Assembly (NCBI RefSeq): GCF_001298525.1
Contig: NZ_CP012678.1
Coordinates: 62,001 to 126,000 of the forward strand
Reading direction: 5' to 3'
Origin: Psychrobacter urativorans
Lineage (GTDB): Bacteria; Pseudomonadota; Gammaproteobacteria; Pseudomonadales; Moraxellaceae
DNA length: 64,000 nucleotides
The notes below the pieces were generated by a model. That model made no database searches and was not told the origin of the DNA. It saw only the letters and a list, made by a program, of their open reading frames with translations. Every line of letters starts with the position of its first letter. Within the stretch, counting starts at the first letter, position 1. This document shows positions 1 to 9,706 of the stretch, piece after piece. Position numbers and translations under genes: made by a program.

Positions 1-780
1 CCATGCGGTGCGCCTGTAATTGCCGGACAAATTGACATTAATAACGCGATTATGGTCGCTCAGCAGTTGGAGATTGCTCATAAACTTGCGGTCACTCACA
101 ATGTTGCTGCCATTGTCACGGGTCCTTTGCAAAAATCTGCATTGATTGATGCGGATATTAAACTGTTAGATGGCACCATGTTTAGCGGTCATACTGAATT
201 TTTTATGCAGCAAAGTGGCTGTGATAAAGTAGTGATGATGCTTGCCAATCAAGCCATGAAAGTCGCGCTTGTCACTACCCATTTGGCATTAAGAGATGTT
301 CCTGCGGCAATCACTAAAGACAATGTACGCCAAACGGTACAAATTGTACTCGATGATATGCAGTCGAAATTCGGTCTTAAAAATCCGCGTATTTTAGTGT
401 GCGGTCTGAATCCGCATGCAGGCGAGGGCGGTCATCTAGGCATGGAAGAGATTGATATTATCAATCCTGTCTTGCAAGAGTTTATCGTAAAAGGGGCTGA
501 TATTTCAGAAGCCATGCCCGCTGATACTTTATTTACGCCACGACATTTGAGTGATTGCGATGCCGTGATTGCGATGTTCCATGACCAAGGTTTACCTGTG
601 CTGAAATCTCATGGTTTTGGTGATACCGTTAATTTAACCTTGGGCTTGCCTTATATTCGCACCTCAGTTGATCATGGTACGGCGCTTGATTTGGCAGGGC
701 GTGGCGATGCTAGTGCTACTAGCTTATATCAAGCGTTAGTAATGGCAGATGAGATGGCAAGTAAAGCGTTAGCAGATTAA
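1..780 (+). CDS. pdxA: 4-hydroxythreonine-4-phosphate dehydrogenase PdxA, 5' end outside window
   Basis: PdxA oxidises 4-phosphohydroxy-L-threonine with NAD in the DXP-dependent pyridoxal phosphate pathway, in the cytoplasm. The frame is open from base 1 through 17 codons before the first in-frame ATG at 52, so the gene enters from the left; about 259 residues are present of a usual ~330. Family motifs are visible: the metal-binding His in GHTEFF, HAGEGGHLGMEE, and the C-terminal VDHGTALDLAG with another metal-ligand His. It lies directly upstream of rsmA, matching the conserved pdxA-rsmA-apaH order of gammaproteobacteria. The identification is secure; only the N-terminus is missing. Confidence 0.95.
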   Translation, partial: PCGAPVIAGQIDINNAIMVAQQLEIAHKLAVTHNVAAIVTGPLQKSALIDADIKLLDGTMFSGHTEFFMQQSGCDKVVMMLANQAMKVALVTTHLALRDVPAAITKDNVRQTVQIVLDDMQSKFGLKNPRILVCGLNPHAGEGGHLGMEEIDIINPVLQEFIVKGADISEAMPADTLFTPRHLSDCDAVIAMFHDQGLPVLKSHGFGDTVNLTLGLPYIRTSVDHGTALDLAGRGDASATSLYQALVMADEMASKALAD

Positions 781-838
781 CTGGGCAATTTGTCACAGCG
801 GAAGCGAATGCAAAATACAGTCTGATAATGAGCTGTGA

Positions 839-844
839 TATAAT
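839..844 (+). promoter_or_regulatory. possible -10 element upstream of rsmA
   Basis: A perfect TATAAT lies about 77 bases before the rsmA start, in the 140-base gap after pdxA. I see no convincing -35 at the right distance, so a separate rsmA promoter is only suggested. Confidence 0.3.
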
Positions 845-920
845 TTAAATATGATAAACGCCTCATTTATTGCCTGATTCCATGGCAGTGACTATTTTAC
901 TTTTTAATTAAGAACTATTT

Positions 921-1784
921 ATGTCTAAGCCTTCATTTGACGCCCAAACTTTGTCCGCCAGTTTACGAGCCGCAAAACACCAACCGCGAAAACGCTTTGG
1001 TCAAAATTTCTTACATGATCGTAGCGTGATTCGTGAGATTGTTGAAAGCATTCGCTTAGAGCGCGATGATAATTTAATAGAAATCGGTCCTGGTATGGGT
1101 GCATTGACCGAGCCATTATTGGCTGAAGTCGATGCCATGACAGTGATTGAGTTAGATCGTGATTTGGCAGATAGCTTACGTATACGTATTGGCGCTAATA
1201 GCCATCCGAACTTTACGATTATTAAAGACAATGCCATGAATGTCGACTATCGTGCGCTGTATAGTGCAGAGCGTGGCAAACTGCGGGTGGTCGGCAACTT
1301 GCCTTATAATATTTCTACACCGATATTGTTTCATTTGCTCAGTTATGCTGATGTGATTCAAGACATGCATTTTATGCTGCAAAAAGAAGTCGTTGAGCGT
1401 ATTACTGCTGATGTGGGCAGCAAAACCTATGGTCGTCTGTCCGTCATTATGCAGTATCATTGTGATACGGATTATTTATTGACAGTTCCTCGTGGCGCGT
1501 TTAATCCACCGCCAAAAGTTACCAGTGCAGTTTTTCGTTTAACACCGCATATTAATAAGCCCATCGTCGCAGAAGATGAACAGTATTTTGCCATTGTAGT
1601 ACGCGAAACCTTTAATCATCGCCGCAAAACCCTCCGCGCTATCTTTAAAAACTCAACCTTGCTACCTACATTAAGCGAAGATGATTTTGCTGCTTGTGGT
1701 ATTGATCCGCAGGCACGTCCAGAAACCCTGAGCGTGAGTGATTTTGTGGCACTGAGTAATCGGGCAAAATCGTTAGAAGCTTGA
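921..1784 (+). CDS. rsmA: 16S rRNA (adenine1518-N6/adenine1519-N6)-dimethyltransferase RsmA (KsgA)
   Basis: RsmA dimethylates two adjacent adenines in the 3'-terminal hairpin of 16S rRNA during late 30S assembly, using SAM. The 287-residue protein shows the family N-terminus FGQNFL (about 26-31), the SAM-binding loop IEIGPGMG (about 53-60) and the catalytic NLPY motif (about 126-129). Length is normal for the family (E. coli 273). It follows pdxA and precedes apaH, as in many relatives. The 3' end is unusual: its last codons and stop overlap a 16-base tandem repeat that continues into the spacer. Confidence 0.97.
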   Translation: MSKPSFDAQTLSASLRAAKHQPRKRFGQNFLHDRSVIREIVESIRLERDDNLIEIGPGMGALTEPLLAEVDAMTVIELDRDLADSLRIRIGANSHPNFTIIKDNAMNVDYRALYSAERGKLRVVGNLPYNISTPILFHLLSYADVIQDMHFMLQKEVVERITADVGSKTYGRLSVIMQYHCDTDYLLTVPRGAFNPPPKVTSAVFRLTPHINKPIVAEDEQYFAIVVRETFNHRRKTLRAIFKNSTLLPTLSEDDFAACGIDPQARPETLSVSDFVALSNRAKSLEA

Positions 1785-1820
1785 GTAGTTAGAGGCTTAA
1801 ATCGTTAGAAGCCTAATACG
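1773..1820 (+). repeat. 16-base tandem repeat, 3 copies, over the rsmA stop codon
   Basis: Three imperfect copies of a unit like TTAGAAGCYTRAKWMG begin at 1773, 1789 and 1805. The rsmA stop TGA (1782-1784) lies inside copy 1. The block AAATCGTTAGAAGC occurs exactly twice, at 1767-1780 and 1799-1812. Confidence 0.75.
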
Positions 1821-1955
1821 GCAAGAGACGAGACAAAATAAGATCATATAAAATAAGTAGGGCTATTTCTATTCTTAGCAATAGCAGCCATTCATAAAAG
1901 CGATTATCAACCAATCCTGTTGATAATCGTTATCTGTCATTGTAATTGAGGTAAT

Positions 1956-2792
1956 ATGAGCTTTCGCCATCAATATGTCATTGGTGACCTACAGGGTTGC
2001 CATGCTGCGTTTTTGCAATTTCTTGAAAAACTAGATTTCGATCCTAAACAAGATAAGTTATGGTTTGCCGGTGACTTGGTTGCGCGCGGTGAAGATTCGC
2101 TAAATACGTTGCGTGATGTGAAGGCATTGTGTGAGCAAGGGGCAGCAGCAACAGTGCTTGGCAATCATGATTTAAATTTGCTCGCCGTATGGCGCGGTGC
2201 GACCAAAATGCGTAAAAAGGACAAGACCGCACCAATTTTTGCAGCAGAGGATAAAGATGAGTTGCTGCAATGGTTGCGCCATCAGCCAATATTGGCTTAT
2301 CCGGACGCGCATACCGTACTGGTACATGCAGGTATTCCACCGCATTGGAGTTTGGATGAAGCAGCTGAGTATGCAAAGCAGCTAGAATCGCAACTGCGAG
2401 GCAGCCTATATCAGCTTGATAGGGTACTTCCGCATTTATATAGTAAGACGGCAGATGATTGGACGGCGGATATCAATGGCTTTACGAAAATACGGGCGAT
2501 TGCCAATTATTTCACGCGTATGCGCCTTTGTAAGCAGGATGGCACCTTGGAGTTTAGCTTTACCTCTAGCCTTGATGATGCGATGCCGGATAATTTTTCT
2601 CCGTGGTTTGAATGGCAAGTACCACGCGAGCGCAAGATATTGTTCGGGCATTGGGCGGCGTTGAAAGGTAAAGTTGATTTGCCTTATGCGCGCGCGCTTG
2701 ACGGTGGCTGCGTTTGGGGCAACTATTTGATGGCGTATCGCTTAAGTGATGGCACAGTTTTCACTTCAAGCGCCAAATGTCCTAAGCCCTAA
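1956..2792 (+). CDS. apaH: bis(5'-nucleosyl)-tetraphosphatase, symmetrical (ApaH)
   Basis: ApaH hydrolyses Ap4A to two ADP and, in E. coli, also decaps Np4-capped RNA. The 278-residue protein has the metallophosphatase signature in order: GDLQGCH (about 10-16), the GD of FAGDLVARG (about 39-45), GNHD (about 69-72) and later VHAG. Length matches E. coli ApaH (280). The start is ATG preceded by GAGGT at a suitable distance. It closes the pdxA-rsmA-apaH cluster; apaG, which often sits between rsmA and apaH, is absent from the 171-base gap. Confidence 0.96.
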   Translation: MSFRHQYVIGDLQGCHAAFLQFLEKLDFDPKQDKLWFAGDLVARGEDSLNTLRDVKALCEQGAAATVLGNHDLNLLAVWRGATKMRKKDKTAPIFAAEDKDELLQWLRHQPILAYPDAHTVLVHAGIPPHWSLDEAAEYAKQLESQLRGSLYQLDRVLPHLYSKTADDWTADINGFTKIRAIANYFTRMRLCKQDGTLEFSFTSSLDDAMPDNFSPWFEWQVPRERKILFGHWAALKGKVDLPYARALDGGCVWGNYLMAYRLSDGTVFTSSAKCPKP

Positions 2793-2909
2793 TCATTAAA
2801 CCCTAATTTTAAACCCAAAATTTCAGCCGACCCGATTACTGTTTTTGATATGCATTTTAGTAAAACACGCTTTAGTAAAATGCGCCAGCCGTCCTAAATT
2901 CACACCAAA

Positions 2910-5369
2910 TTAATTGGGAAGTTTAGGCGGTTTTTTAGGTTTTGGTAATGGTGTTTTGGCATCACCAGCAGCTTTGCTATCAGGGTTTGTAGCATCGATT
3001 ACGCCTGTATCTTTATATTCGCTATTATTTCCCAGTGTTTTGGTGGTTTTATCATATTGGATATCATCGCTATAGGGAGTGCTATTCAGTTCCTCATCGA
3101 TTAGACCATCATCAAGGTCTATAACCTTTTTAGGTGAAGTATTAGATAATGTAGTAGGCACTTCTTGTCCGCTATTAATATCTTTACCTTGAGGTTGATT
3201 CTCATAATGAATGTCCGTTTCTGCTGTAGTAGCTAGCTTAGATTTAGGCAATATTTTGACATCAGACAAGCGTCTAACCACATAGTTACTAGGTAAGGGT
3301 TTACCACTATTTTGCGTGGCACTATCGTCAAATATCATATGACCTTGGCTATCGATACGTGCGTACTTCATCGGTTTATCACGGGGCCAAATAAAGTCGG
3401 ACGGATGAGTAAGTAAATGGCTCAATAGCTGTTTGGCTAGGCGACTCCATTCCAGAAATTGGACTTCTTTAGAACGTAATGCCACAAATAGCGCGAGTGA
3501 AAAACTCACCATCAAGTTGACCATACCAATCATCAACACACCCATGATAGACAGGACTACTATTTGCCAACTCATTTGCTCGGGTGCTAAATTAAATAGT
3601 CCATGCGCTAGGTTCGCTGAGGCAAAGGCAATGTGACGAATATCAATGGGTAAACCAAAGATGAAGCCAATGGTGGCAGTACTGCCTAAGAAGATACCGA
3701 ATATAAAATTACCCATAATCGCGCCAAGATTGGCTTCTATAAAGCCACCTAAACGCTCAAGCCATGCTTTGGGCAGCATATATTGTAGTAGCCAGTGCCG
3801 ACGTACGCGCTCACCGATATTATTGTAAACGGCTAAATTATCATAGTAGCCCGCAATCAGACCAGATAAAAATAAATATACCCCTGCAATAGCAGCGTGG
3901 GGCAGTGCTAATGAAGTAAAAGGGTCAAGCTCATGCAGTAAGTGACCTGCCTTATCCGTATTAATCATTGGCACGCCAATAACATGTAGCCACGTATAAG
4001 AGATAATCAACGCGACCGGAATCGCCATCATAACGTTACCCATGATAGCGATGAACTGAGTACGCAAAATATCGACGACCAACTCTGATAGCTTGGTCAG
4101 CTGATGTGACTTTTTACCAGAGCCGTCTGAGATGGTTGATGCAATAGCCGCCGCCGTCATCGCCGGCTGTTTAGTCGCCACCGTACCATGCACGATATGA
4201 ATAAAGACAAAGCCTAAACCATAAATCATACTGTTTAAAAACGCCCGTGCCATAGGTGCAATGGCTAACTGATACGTCACTATCTTAATGGTCGCCATAA
4301 AAGCAATGATAAAGCCGCCAATCGAGGCTTTTTTAAACATTTTCTGGTAGCCAGATTTATCGGTACTGATATAGTGCTCACCGACGCGACCTGCATTCTC
4401 GGTTACTTTGCGGGATAACAGCTTGGTATTATTATCAATCAAATAGCCGATGCTATAGCGCCGATTGGCAGTAATGACCAAAGTTTGAATCAGCTCAATA
4501 ATGGCGCGATCACGCTTAATCCCATCAACTGACACCAATTTGGTTAGAATGCGCATCCGCTGCAAACTTTGGTCTAAGCGCAGCATCATATTGGTCAAAC
4601 GAATAGAGATACCGGTTTTATAAATACGTTTGCGTACCGTTGCGACAATATCCTCGCATTGCTCTAGCATGACCAATAAAGGGGCAGGACTCACTGCTTG
4701 TGCAGGGGTGATATCGGTTAAATTATCCAGTTCGTGCGCTTGCCGATATTGATTGACGAATAAGACGGCTTCTTGATTTTGGGCAACAAAAGACGCTGAG
4801 TAGTTCAATATTTGCGGATAAGATTCCATTAAGTCTGGATGCAAGCCAATACCACTAATACGATATGATAAGATAACGATGGCGTTCAAAATATTATTTT
4901 TAGCGTTAGCAACCAAGTCCAAATGTTCTTTTTTGACTTTGAGTAATTCGACCAGTACTTCCCATTTGTCTTTATCGATGCTAGCAAGCCAATGCTCGTC
5001 TAGGCGTTGATCAAATAAGTAGCCTACCAATTCAACAACCGAATCATCTTGCGGTAATAAAGGTAAAAACCGATGACCGACCAAACGCCGCAGACTGCTA
5101 AAAAAGCCCTCGTCTGACATGATGCCAGTATCAGTGTACAGCGCAATTTGCCGATATTGAATGATTAGCTTTAAGACAAAGCTGGCAAGCCCATCACCAT
5201 ATTCTGGATGCAGCTGCATTACCTCAATTAATGACTGAATCTTTCTATTGGCAAGCACTGGATTTTTTTCAGTGACCCGAAGCTCATCAATCAAGCGTTT
5301 AAGCACCGAGGCATCGGGCACGTCGCTTAAGGCAGTAATCTGCTGTAAAATGCGTTTAATTTCTGACAC
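2910..5369 (-). CDS. Gcr-family ('site-specific recombinase') multi-pass membrane protein
   Basis: This 819-residue protein matches by character the PF10136-type family named after gonococcal Gcr. About 340 N-terminal residues are soluble and helical. The C-terminal half holds several strongly hydrophobic segments (around 350-410, 440-465, 490-520, 545-590 and 610-640), then a polar tail ending in a Pro/Lys-rich stretch. There is no serine- or tyrosine-recombinase signature that I can see, so the family name probably does not describe its chemistry. The start is GTG (5367-5369) with AAGG upstream. It converges on apaH. Function is unknown. Confidence 0.75.
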   Translation of the reverse strand: MSEIKRILQQITALSDVPDASVLKRLIDELRVTEKNPVLANRKIQSLIEVMQLHPEYGDGLASFVLKLIIQYRQIALYTDTGIMSDEGFFSSLRRLVGHRFLPLLPQDDSVVELVGYLFDQRLDEHWLASIDKDKWEVLVELLKVKKEHLDLVANAKNNILNAIVILSYRISGIGLHPDLMESYPQILNYSASFVAQNQEAVLFVNQYRQAHELDNLTDITPAQAVSPAPLLVMLEQCEDIVATVRKRIYKTGISIRLTNMMLRLDQSLQRMRILTKLVSVDGIKRDRAIIELIQTLVITANRRYSIGYLIDNNTKLLSRKVTENAGRVGEHYISTDKSGYQKMFKKASIGGFIIAFMATIKIVTYQLAIAPMARAFLNSMIYGLGFVFIHIVHGTVATKQPAMTAAAIASTISDGSGKKSHQLTKLSELVVDILRTQFIAIMGNVMMAIPVALIISYTWLHVIGVPMINTDKAGHLLHELDPFTSLALPHAAIAGVYLFLSGLIAGYYDNLAVYNNIGERVRRHWLLQYMLPKAWLERLGGFIEANLGAIMGNFIFGIFLGSTATIGFIFGLPIDIRHIAFASANLAHGLFNLAPEQMSWQIVVLSIMGVLMIGMVNLMVSFSLALFVALRSKEVQFLEWSRLAKQLLSHLLTHPSDFIWPRDKPMKYARIDSQGHMIFDDSATQNSGKPLPSNYVVRRLSDVKILPKSKLATTAETDIHYENQPQGKDINSGQEVPTTLSNTSPKKVIDLDDGLIDEELNSTPYSDDIQYDKTTKTLGNNSEYKDTGVIDATNPDSKAAGDAKTPLPKPKKPPKLPN

Positions 5370-5823
5370 AAGGTACCCTTTATGATGGCTATAATTGTAA
5401 TTGTTTTTGACTCATGTGTTTCCTATTTCCGCATAAAGCATGGCACTTCAAAAGTATTTAGCAGAAAAATATAAGGAGATAAAAGTAAGCATAAGCGCGA
5501 TAAACCCGGTAATATTACACAAAACAGGCCGTTGCGCTAGAGAAGATTGGGATGATACAAAGTATTGTTGGTTATTTAATACTCATTTGTGAATGTTTTA
5601 TACTCGATATTTCGTGGTTGTTACTGATGACTATTGCCAGTTATTCTAAACTGAACGACGAAAAGATGGGTAATTATTTTGTTAGCAATTAATATGGTAT
5701 AAAAAAGGCAGTAACCAGACTGCCTTTTTTAGTTGAAGATGCGTGTTAACTAATATGAACTTTATCTAATATGTATGTTAACTCAGTTGACTGTTAACTT
5801 AAAAAAAATGCTACTAACTATAA
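5370..5823. other. 454-base intergenic region
   Basis: The region separates the start of the Gcr-family gene from the end of the first acyl-CoA dehydrogenase. It holds the leader of the Gcr-family gene and a bidirectional terminator at 5701-5730. A 21-codon frame near 5626-5690 has no ribosome binding site and is not called. I see nothing else. Confidence 0.5.
5701..5730 (-). terminator. intrinsic terminator downstream of acyl-CoA dehydrogenase 1
   Basis: AAAAAAGGCAGT and ACTGCCTTTTTT pair around a six-base loop. T runs on both strands make it usable in either direction; the minus-strand gene ending at 5824 is the likely client. Confidence 0.85.
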
Positions 5824-7608
5824 TTAGCTGGCGGATATTTGAAAGTAATCAATATCGAAGCTCATAATAGGGTCGCTGCCAGATTTGACCATTTGCGCGT
5901 GCGCATCAAGGCGCGGGAGAATACGACCAACAAAATAATCCGCAAGCTTGGCTTTATTGGTATAAAAGTCGCCTGATTTACCATTTGCCGCTTCTACCAT
6001 CATGGCAAACATATAGGCGTAGCATAGATAGCCAACCGCATGCATATAATCGACTGCACAGCCATTAATCTCGCTTTTACGGGTGCTGATATTAGCAAGT
6101 ACTGTTGTGGTTAATGCTTCAATGGTATCCGCTGCGGCTAACGTTGCTTGCTTAATGCCGTGCTCTGCGCTCATTGAAGCAACATAATCACGAATCTCAC
6201 CTAAGAAATGGGTGATATATTTGCCGTCATTACGTGCCACTTTACGACCGAGTAAGTCGAGCGCCTGAATACCGTTTGCGCCTTCATAAATCTGCGCAAT
6301 ACGGGTATCACGGACGATTTGTTCCATACCCCACTCTTTAATATAACCATGACCACCAAAGACTTGCTGACAATCGACAGTTGCCTCTAACGCTTTGTCG
6401 GTCAAGAAAGCTTTAGCAATCGGCGTTAGTAAAGCAACACGTGCTGCCGCTGCTTGTGCCGCTTCAGGGTCCGTGCTGAATTTTTCCGTATCGAGTTGTT
6501 TGGCAACATACATCGCAAAGCAGCGTGATGCTTCAGAATTAGCTTTAGCATTTAACAGCATACGGCGTACATCGGCATGATAAATAATGGCATCCGCTGG
6601 CTTTTCGGGGCTTTGAATTTGCGTATCGCTGCGCCCTTGACCACGCTCTAGCGCATATAAAGCTGCGTTCTGATAAGCAAGCTCCGTACCGCCAAGCCCT
6701 TGTAGACCCATCGTCACACGCTCATAGTTCATCATAATAAACATCGATGACAAACCAGTATTCTCAGCACCAACCATCCAGCCTTTGGCATTATCAAAGT
6801 TCATGACACAAGTGGCGGAAGCTTTGATACCCATTTTATGCTCAATAGAACCTACCGCTAAAGTATTGCGCTCGCCTAAACTGCCATCATCATTTACTAG
6901 GAATTTTGGTACGACGAATAGTGAAATTCCTTTTGAGCCTTCAGGTGCATTAGGCGTTTTTGCCAATACCAAATGAATGATATTATCGGTTAAATCGTGC
7001 TCACCGCCCGTAATAAAAATTTTAGTACCAGAAATTTGATAACTGCCATCGTCATTAGGGATGGCTTTAGTTTTGATAATACCTAAATCCGTGCCCGCGT
7101 GCGGCTCAGTTAAGCACATCGTACCTGACCACTCACCAGAATACATTTTTTCTAAATAGGTTTGTTTTTGTTCTTCACTTGCCGCAGCGTTTAGGCATAA
7201 AGTCGCCCCAACCGTTAAGTTAGGATAAAGGGCAAATGATTGATTGGTGGTAAATAGCATCTCTTCAGTCAGCATCGTCACCATTTTTGGAAAGCCTTGC
7301 CCGCCGTATTCAGGATTACCGCCTAAACCAACCCAGCCTGATTCTGCATATTGCTGATACGCTTCTTTAAAGCCTGCTGGAGTGGTGACTACGCCATTAC
7401 CTTGGAATGTCGCGCCTTCTTCATCACCGCTTTGGTTAATGGGAAGTAGCACGTTCTTAGACAATTTTGCCATTTCTTCTAAAATCATATCGACCGTTTC
7501 CATGTCAACATGAGATAAGTTCGCGTTATTTTGCCAAAACTCAGGGGCTTTAAAAACATCCGTTAAGATAAAGCGCATGTCATTAAGGGGGGCGTTATAA
7601 ATGGACAT
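5824..7608 (-). CDS. acyl-CoA dehydrogenase (long form with extra C-terminal domain), paralogue 1
   Basis: This FAD flavoprotein is expected to introduce the 2,3-double bond into acyl-CoA during beta-oxidation. It shows the acyl-CoA dehydrogenase pattern: MCLTEPHAGTDLG near 164-176 (FAD and substrate loop), the second motif around VFGGHGYIKEWGMEQ, and YEGANGIQALDLLGRK with the probable catalytic Glu. The ~594 residues are longer than classic 380-residue enzymes and fit the bacterial group with a C-terminal extension. An ATG two codons upstream (7612-7614) abuts AAAGGA, so the ATG at 7606-7608, six bases away, is preferred. It is clearly paralogous to the next gene. Chain-length preference cannot be read from the sequence. 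Confidence 0.9.
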   Translation of the reverse strand: MSIYNAPLNDMRFILTDVFKAPEFWQNNANLSHVDMETVDMILEEMAKLSKNVLLPINQSGDEEGATFQGNGVVTTPAGFKEAYQQYAESGWVGLGGNPEYGGQGFPKMVTMLTEEMLFTTNQSFALYPNLTVGATLCLNAAASEEQKQTYLEKMYSGEWSGTMCLTEPHAGTDLGIIKTKAIPNDDGSYQISGTKIFITGGEHDLTDNIIHLVLAKTPNAPEGSKGISLFVVPKFLVNDDGSLGERNTLAVGSIEHKMGIKASATCVMNFDNAKGWMVGAENTGLSSMFIMMNYERVTMGLQGLGGTELAYQNAALYALERGQGRSDTQIQSPEKPADAIIYHADVRRMLLNAKANSEASRCFAMYVAKQLDTEKFSTDPEAAQAAAARVALLTPIAKAFLTDKALEATVDCQQVFGGHGYIKEWGMEQIVRDTRIAQIYEGANGIQALDLLGRKVARNDGKYITHFLGEIRDYVASMSAEHGIKQATLAAADTIEALTTTVLANISTRKSEINGCAVDYMHAVGYLCYAYMFAMMVEAANGKSGDFYTNKAKLADYFVGRILPRLDAHAQMVKSGSDPIMSFDIDYFQISAS

Positions 7609-7774
7609 AGACATTCCTTTGATTCAGATGAATAAATTAAAAAGGCTAAAATGTTTAATTTTTTTAGGTATAGCCGTGATTATCGATGCTTGAAGTTTAG
7701 CAAATTAGACTCTGAGCTTGTGTATCTCTTCGTGAATTGTGCGTACACTAAAAATCGCTAGCCACACTTGTCAT

Positions 7775-7804
7775 ATTCAAATAAAGTAAGTTCAAATAAA
7801 GTAA
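7775..7804. repeat. direct repeat between the acyl-CoA dehydrogenase genes
   Basis: TTCAAATAAAGTAA occurs twice nearly back to back, just beside the terminator hairpin at 7807-7832. It is another short tandem duplication in a spacer. Confidence 0.6.
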
Positions 7805-7832
7805 AACGGCAACATTCCGAAGTATGTTGCCG
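7801..7832 (-). terminator. probable terminator of acyl-CoA dehydrogenase 2
   Basis: CGGCAACAT and ATGTTGCCG form a perfect nine-pair stem. On the minus strand the hairpin is followed by TTTTACTTTA. It lies about 80 bases after the stop of the upstream gene, so the two paralogues probably form separate transcripts. Confidence 0.65.
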
Positions 7833-7912
7833 ATTGCGCTACATTCAAAATCTGTTAAATTCAAAGTCAGTTAACTTTAACAGTGCTTACAACGAGTGAT
7901 AAATGGTGCTAA

Positions 7913-9706
7913 TTAAAAAGCAAATTGCTCAACATCCATGCTCATATATGGTTCAACACCGGTGCTGATACGTTGGACATAAGTCGTGGTACGCGGTAGC
8001 AATTTGGCATAATAAAACTGCGCGGTTTTGATTTTGGCATAATAAAAAGCGGATTCAGTTGTGCCCTCAGCAATCGCTGTTTGCGCAACCAGTGCCATAC
8101 GCGCCCATAAATAGGCGAGAGTGACGTAGCCACTAAAATAGAGATAATCAACCGCTGCACCGCCAACTGCTTCCGGATTTTCGGTCGCTTGCATACCGAT
8201 ACGCGAGGTCAGGTCGCCCCATTCTTTGAGATGCTTGATAAGTGGGCGGATAAATTGTCCCATCTCATCATTGTCTTTATGTTCTTCACAGAACTGTTCA
8301 ATCACTTGTACAAAGTTGGCAAGTAATTTGCCTTGTGAACCTAGCACTTTACGACCCAACAAATCTAAAGCTTGAATTTCAGTGGTGCCTTCATACAGAC
8401 AAGCAATACGCGTATCACGGACATTTTGTTCCATGCCCCATTCGCTGATAAATCCATGACCACCATAAACTTGTACGCCATGATTGGCAGCTTCTAATCC
8501 AGTTTCAGTTAAGAATGCTTTGGCAATAGGGGTCAATAACGACAGCATTTGGTCGGCAAATTCTTGCTCAGCGCCATTGCCTTTGGCTACGGTATCAACG
8601 AAATGCGATAAATAATACATCAAGGCACGACCGCCTTCAGCAAATGCTTTTTGAGTCAATAACATATTGCGTACGGCTGGATGCACGATGATTGGGTCGG
8701 CAACTTTATCAGGGGCTTTAACACCCGATAGTGCGCGCATGGCAAGACGGTCTTTAGCATAGGCAAGTGACCCTTGGAACGCATATTCAGCAGCCGTAAC
8801 CCCTTGCACTGCGGTGCCGATACGTGCCACATTCATAAAGGTAAACATACATTGCAGCCCGCGATTTTCAGGACCAATCAAGTAACCGACTGCGCCATCA
8901 AAGTTCATCACACAAGTAGAGGAAGCTTTGATACCCATTTTATGCTCGATAGAGCCGCAGACGACTTTATTTCTGTCACCCAAGCTACCATCTTCATTGA
9001 CCATCACTTTAGGCACGATAAATAATGAGATACCTTTGGTGCCAGCTGGTGCACCCGGCAGACGTGCTAATACAATATGAATAATATTGTCGGTTAAGTC
9101 GTGCTCGCCCGCTGAGATGAAAATCTTTTGTCCTGTAATATTGTAGCTGCCATCATCATTTGGCTCCGCTTTAGTACGGATAATACCTAAGTCAGAACCC
9201 GCATGCGCTTCAGTCAGACACATCGTACCTGACCATTCGCCCGTGACCATTTTTTCTAAATAAGTGTTTTTTTGGGCGTCTGTTCCATGATGTTCGATGG
9301 TTTGAATCGCGCCGTGCGACAGACCGGGATACATAGAAAACGACCAGTTCGCTGTGCCAACCATCTCATTAATCACCGTGGATAATGAGAACGGCATATT
9401 TTGCCCACCAAAGGCTTCTTCCGCTGACAATGCCGGAAAGCCAAGCTCACAAAACGCCTTATAGGCTTCTTTAAAACCTTTTGGGGTGGTGACTTCACCA
9501 TTATTAAAATGACAGCCTTCAGCATCGCCACTTTGATTAAGCGGTGACAGCTCATTTTCCGCAAAGCTTGCCGCCATCTCAAACAAACTGTCCATCAATT
9601 CACGGTCAGTGTCTTCAAATTCGGGGATGGTTTTATAATGGCTTTCGCTATCAAGCAGTTCATGCATGACAAATTTGATATCGCGTAGGGGTGCTTTGTA
9701 TTGCAT
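7913..9706 (-). CDS. acyl-CoA dehydrogenase (long form with extra C-terminal domain), paralogue 2
   Basis: This is the second ~597-residue acyl-CoA dehydrogenase, aligning end to end with its neighbour. Visible motifs are MCLTEAHAGSDLGIIRTKA, VYGGHGFISEWGMEQ and YEGTTEIQALDLLGRK with the likely catalytic Glu. The frame runs open to 9793, but those 29 codons do not resemble the family. The ATG at 9704-9706 begins MQYKAPLRDIKFV, parallel to the paralogue, and has GGACAGGA upstream, so it is chosen. It probably acts in fatty acid beta-oxidation with different chain-length range from paralogue 1; that split is inference. Confidence 0.9.
   Translation of the reverse strand: MQYKAPLRDIKFVMHELLDSESHYKTIPEFEDTDRELMDSLFEMAASFAENELSPLNQSGDAEGCHFNNGEVTTPKGFKEAYKAFCELGFPALSAEEAFGGQNMPFSLSTVINEMVGTANWSFSMYPGLSHGAIQTIEHHGTDAQKNTYLEKMVTGEWSGTMCLTEAHAGSDLGIIRTKAEPNDDGSYNITGQKIFISAGEHDLTDNIIHIVLARLPGAPAGTKGISLFIVPKVMVNEDGSLGDRNKVVCGSIEHKMGIKASSTCVMNFDGAVGYLIGPENRGLQCMFTFMNVARIGTAVQGVTAAEYAFQGSLAYAKDRLAMRALSGVKAPDKVADPIIVHPAVRNMLLTQKAFAEGGRALMYYLSHFVDTVAKGNGAEQEFADQMLSLLTPIAKAFLTETGLEAANHGVQVYGGHGFISEWGMEQNVRDTRIACLYEGTTEIQALDLLGRKVLGSQGKLLANFVQVIEQFCEEHKDNDEMGQFIRPLIKHLKEWGDLTSRIGMQATENPEAVGGAAVDYLYFSGYVTLAYLWARMALVAQTAIAEGTTESAFYYAKIKTAQFYYAKLLPRTTTYVQRISTGVEPYMSMDVEQFAF

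Noticed and set aside
925..2651. Several 60-110 codon frames on both strands over rsmA and apaH
   Set aside because: They lie inside strongly supported genes in other frames, and have no ribosome sites or family features.
2910..5369. Integrase or recombinase marking a mobile island
   Set aside because: The product is a membrane protein family and the neighbours are core genes; no attachment sites or tRNA nearby.
5626..5690. 21-codon frame in the gap before the Gcr-family gene
   Set aside because: No ribosome binding site, no terminator of its own, no recognisable character.
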